Under the pieces are notes generated by a model, which ran no database searches, was not told the origin of the DNA, and was given only the letters and a program-made list of their open reading frames with translations. DNA of 64,000 nt, from positions 592,897 to 656,896 of the forward strand of contig NC_011682.1 in NCBI RefSeq assembly GCF_000150955.2. The letters run 5' to 3'. This document shows, one piece after another, positions 61,310-64,000 of this stretch. Position 1 is the first letter of the stretch; each line of letters begins with the position of its first letter. Source of the stretch: Phaeodactylum tricornutum CCAP 1055/1 (taxonomy: Eukaryota > Bacillariophyta > Bacillariophyceae > Surirellales > Neidiaceae). The position numbers and the translations under genes were made by a program.

Positions 61310-64000
61310 CTCCACAATTGCTCCGTGTGCGTCACTCCATGTCCTTGTGGTCTTTCCTAAAATAGAATCAGCTACCAATTTTTTTACCAATCACGTGCAA
61401 TTGCGCGGATGTAAGCAATTACATCTCACTTTGTAGTTACTGGTTCTTTGGCTCCGCTCCTGAGCACATTACCTGCAAATTCGACGGCAAATGCTTGATG
61501 CGTACCGCGAGTTCACATTCTGTCCACGCTTGCCCCCGGCGCGCATGGCAGTAATTTCCAACTCTGATTCGAAGACATCAATTGTATTCCAGTAAGCATC
61601 ATCATCTTATTTTAACATATTCGACGCCACATCAACTCCGGCAAAGGTCGTTTGCCGCTTATTGTTGGCGTTGAAGGGGCTGAGGCGGACCATGCGGTGC
61701 GCCCCCTTTTCACCCTGCAGCCAACCGTAGGCGTTGTCACCGGATACAAGCCGTTGAATATGACCTTAATCGCATTCTCGTACTGAACGGGCTGAGGCAG
61801 ATCATGGGGTGCTCACACCAATATTTCCAAAGTCGCAGTGGCGCTTTCCTCATTTGGCCGGTCGCATAGTTATTGTCAGAACCACACCGAATCAAGCTAT
61901 TGAATGTGAAACGACGAACGAAGAATCAGGCAGGACCTTGCCCTACCTGACCAACGTAGCGGTTGAAGGCATACACAGCCACGGCAATCCCTTCGTCAAA
62001 ACCAATCTCGAAAGTTGTCTTTCATGTGCAAGATCTGCGTGAAGACGATCTGGGGGCATCACGCTGCACACTGTTGCCCGGAGCGAACCTTGACCAAGAC
62101 AACGAGCCGGAAGAGAACACACCATAGATATTGTCCCCTTGACATGGGTAGAGCGGCATCCCTAACAGCGAATGCAATAGAGACAAGAAGCTGGCAGAGT
62201 GAGGAGCAGATCACCGGATTCTCGTTGAGGACAGCGCAATTGCTCGGACTCTTCCGAGCGTGAAAATCCCACGGGACTTCTGGTCGATCTCGAAGACTAT
62301 CATCCCAAGCCTGCCGATAGTTCAATGGAGGCTTCCTCTTCCTTTTGTTTCTGCAATTTCATTTCCAACTGTACCTTGATTGCGGCTTTAAGGCCTTTGA
62401 GTCGAAAATTGATGCCTACCCATGTTTCTGACATTTTGCTGTAAGCTATGGACACACGCGGGCCACTTACCATCCACTCATCCAAACCTCGCTTCTTCTT
62501 GTTGATCGACAAGTGCCTATCCAACGCAACCGGTAGCTCGTTTTGTTCCAGGAGCAAGAGTTGATTGGCCACTCAATTAATGAACATGCCACCGTCCAAG
62601 AAAATAGGATTAGTCTGCTTTGGCCGTGACGTGTCCTACAAGATTCCATCTCGTAATTCCGAGATCTATTCCGTCCGTTGCAACGAAGTCTTATGTATTT
62701 TTTTGCCTGCTGCAAAAGAGATGGTTCAGCAAGGCAGAATCCGACCGAGTCAGGTGTTCACCCTGACATCCCATTTTGGGCGAGCGAGACGGGGAGCGTC
62801 AAATAGTGCAATAGCCGTGAAGCCAATCAAGTGATAGAACCGCACGGGCTGTTAATTTCGCACCAATAGGTAAAGTAAAGTACGTGTAATAAGCAGGACT
62901 CCATGACGTTTCCAGGGCGAGTACATGGAGGGAGTTGGCCAGAACAACAATAGCGACCGCCGCGGGTATGGTGGCGGGAAGGATTGCCAAAACGACGATG
63001 GGAACAAACGAATTTGCCTCCGCATGCGTGGTGGTGCTATTTTGTCTTTTATGAGAGATCTAGGGTTTGCCCAAGTTGTCCTGATAGTCCAACACCTCAT
63101 GACGCGTTCGAGAGCCTGTGGCGTTGTCGATTCCAACAAAGCTTCGAGTTCCGTGGCGAGTCCGGTAGGCGCCCCCGATTCCGACCACAGCCAGTCTTGG
63201 CAGAAAGTGGCCAAGACGCCCAACTGCTTCTTAGCGAGCATCATACTCATGCAAAAGTAGAAGTCGGGCCACAAATCGGAGTGGAATGATTGGATGGGTG
63301 GCGTTTAACCGACACAGTTGACCAGCACTTGCCCGGGAGACTAGCTGAGGCTGCCCGAAGCACCACAAAGACGGATGGCGAGGCTACGACTGTTGGTTCC
63401 GGGGATTCTACTGGAGTCTCAGTCAGGGTGAGTCTTTGGACAGTCTGTTGAATAAGAATGTTTGTTTGTCAGTTACGTTTCTGTCGGAGGAGATACATTA
63501 TGGACTGAACTACTGTGGGTTTGCTTGCATAGGTATTCTGTTATTGTTGTTGGCGTCATCGACGTTGTTGGGGAGAGAGCAGTGACCTTTTCCTCATTGA
63601 CAGTGAGCGAGTCATATTTCTTGGGTTGCCGAATGGTATTCTCCCGATTCCAATTCACGGTTCCCAGAGAGCCAGTCGTCGTTGCATTGTTTGTCCTTCC
63701 ATGGTAATGCAAAGAAGTGTGAGGAAGGAATCACTAGATGCCTTGCGTGAATCTTCGATGTCTCTTGGCGTGGACATTTTGGCAGTGCCGTTGGCAACGT
63801 CGAATGAAATAATAAGGAAAAGAAATCCGTCATGACGTTCGTGTACCGGCTTGCTGCCGCATCATCACTGTGGGTAGGTGCTTATTCTTCGCCCTTGTCC
63901 GCCAACCTCGATTCTGATGCCCCATGGATTACTTTTTTCATTTTTTGAGCTCGTAGGTCATTGTGAGGAAAGGCAATGATGCCACCCTGCGATTCCTTGA
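61310..64000. other. Gene-poor 3' end of window, 2.7 kb
   Basis: No gene can be supported. Weak candidates on the minus strand are 62300-62572 (Lys/Glu-rich, opens without ATG just after a stop, contains KKRGLDEWM) and 62799-63274, where a coding-like stretch from ATG about 63250 (LATELEALLE, STTPQALERV) and a hydrophobic stretch (VLAILPATIPAAVAIVVLAN, about 63000-62930) lie in different frames. These may be exons of an unresolved gene or remnants of one. The plus-strand frame 61809-62042 has no recognisable content. The part from 63300 on appears empty. Confidence 0.4.

Overview
The window reads as nuclear DNA of a photosynthetic stramenopile, most likely a pennate diatom such as Phaeodactylum tricornutum. 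Genes are single and widely spaced on both strands with no operons. Introns are few, short (about 70-165 bp) and GT-AG. Two proteins have plastid-type presequences with a Phe just after the signal-peptide cleavage site, the usual mark of a secondary plastid. Large diatom-style proteins (receptor cyclase-phosphodiesterase, UGGT, diacylglycerol kinase) are present. The species is inferred, not proven. No rRNA, tRNA, CRISPR array or intact mobile element was recognised.

Layout. 1-6.3 kb: the 3' part of a DDX47/Rrp3 helicase gene, a plastid membrane protein, and a four-exon transmembrane nucleotide cyclase fused to a cyclic-nucleotide phosphodiesterase. 7-16 kb: a Cys-rich protein, a WW-domain protein and a large diacylglycerol kinase. 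16-28 kb: a degenerate isochorismatase-like domain fused to a TTL-like ligase, a Golgi-type sulfotransferase, a CCCH-Smr RNA-binding protein, a mitochondrial tRNA 2-thiouridylase, a small spliced secreted protein and a PDZ-ferredoxin. 28-39 kb: two HD-domain paralogues (the first decayed in its 3' half), GTP cyclohydrolase I, a mitochondrial FCP/SCP-type phosphatase with a dead copy beside it, a glycine-rich membrane-anchored protein and a conserved unknown. 39.8-50.5 kb: UGGT of the ER folding cycle, a HAD-methyltransferase-reductase fusion, and a protein joining a RelA/SpoT-like fold to TPRs. 51.6-64 kb: a CENP-M-like candidate, a tropomodulin-like LRR protein, a two-exon secreted spondin-domain protein, a lipoyl-domain protein, a zuotin/DNAJC2 chaperone, and about 2.7 kb with no supportable gene.

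The genes do not form one pathway. Themes are RNA and protein biogenesis (DDX47, MTU1, zuotin, UGGT, CCCH-Smr), cyclic-nucleotide and lipid signalling (cyclase-PDE, DGK), and organelle proteins. The points most worth a second look are the unusual fusions (isochorismatase-like/TTL; HAD/methyltransferase/MDR; RelA-like/TPR), the two local gene decays, the spondin gene visible only after splicing, and the CENP-M-like candidate.
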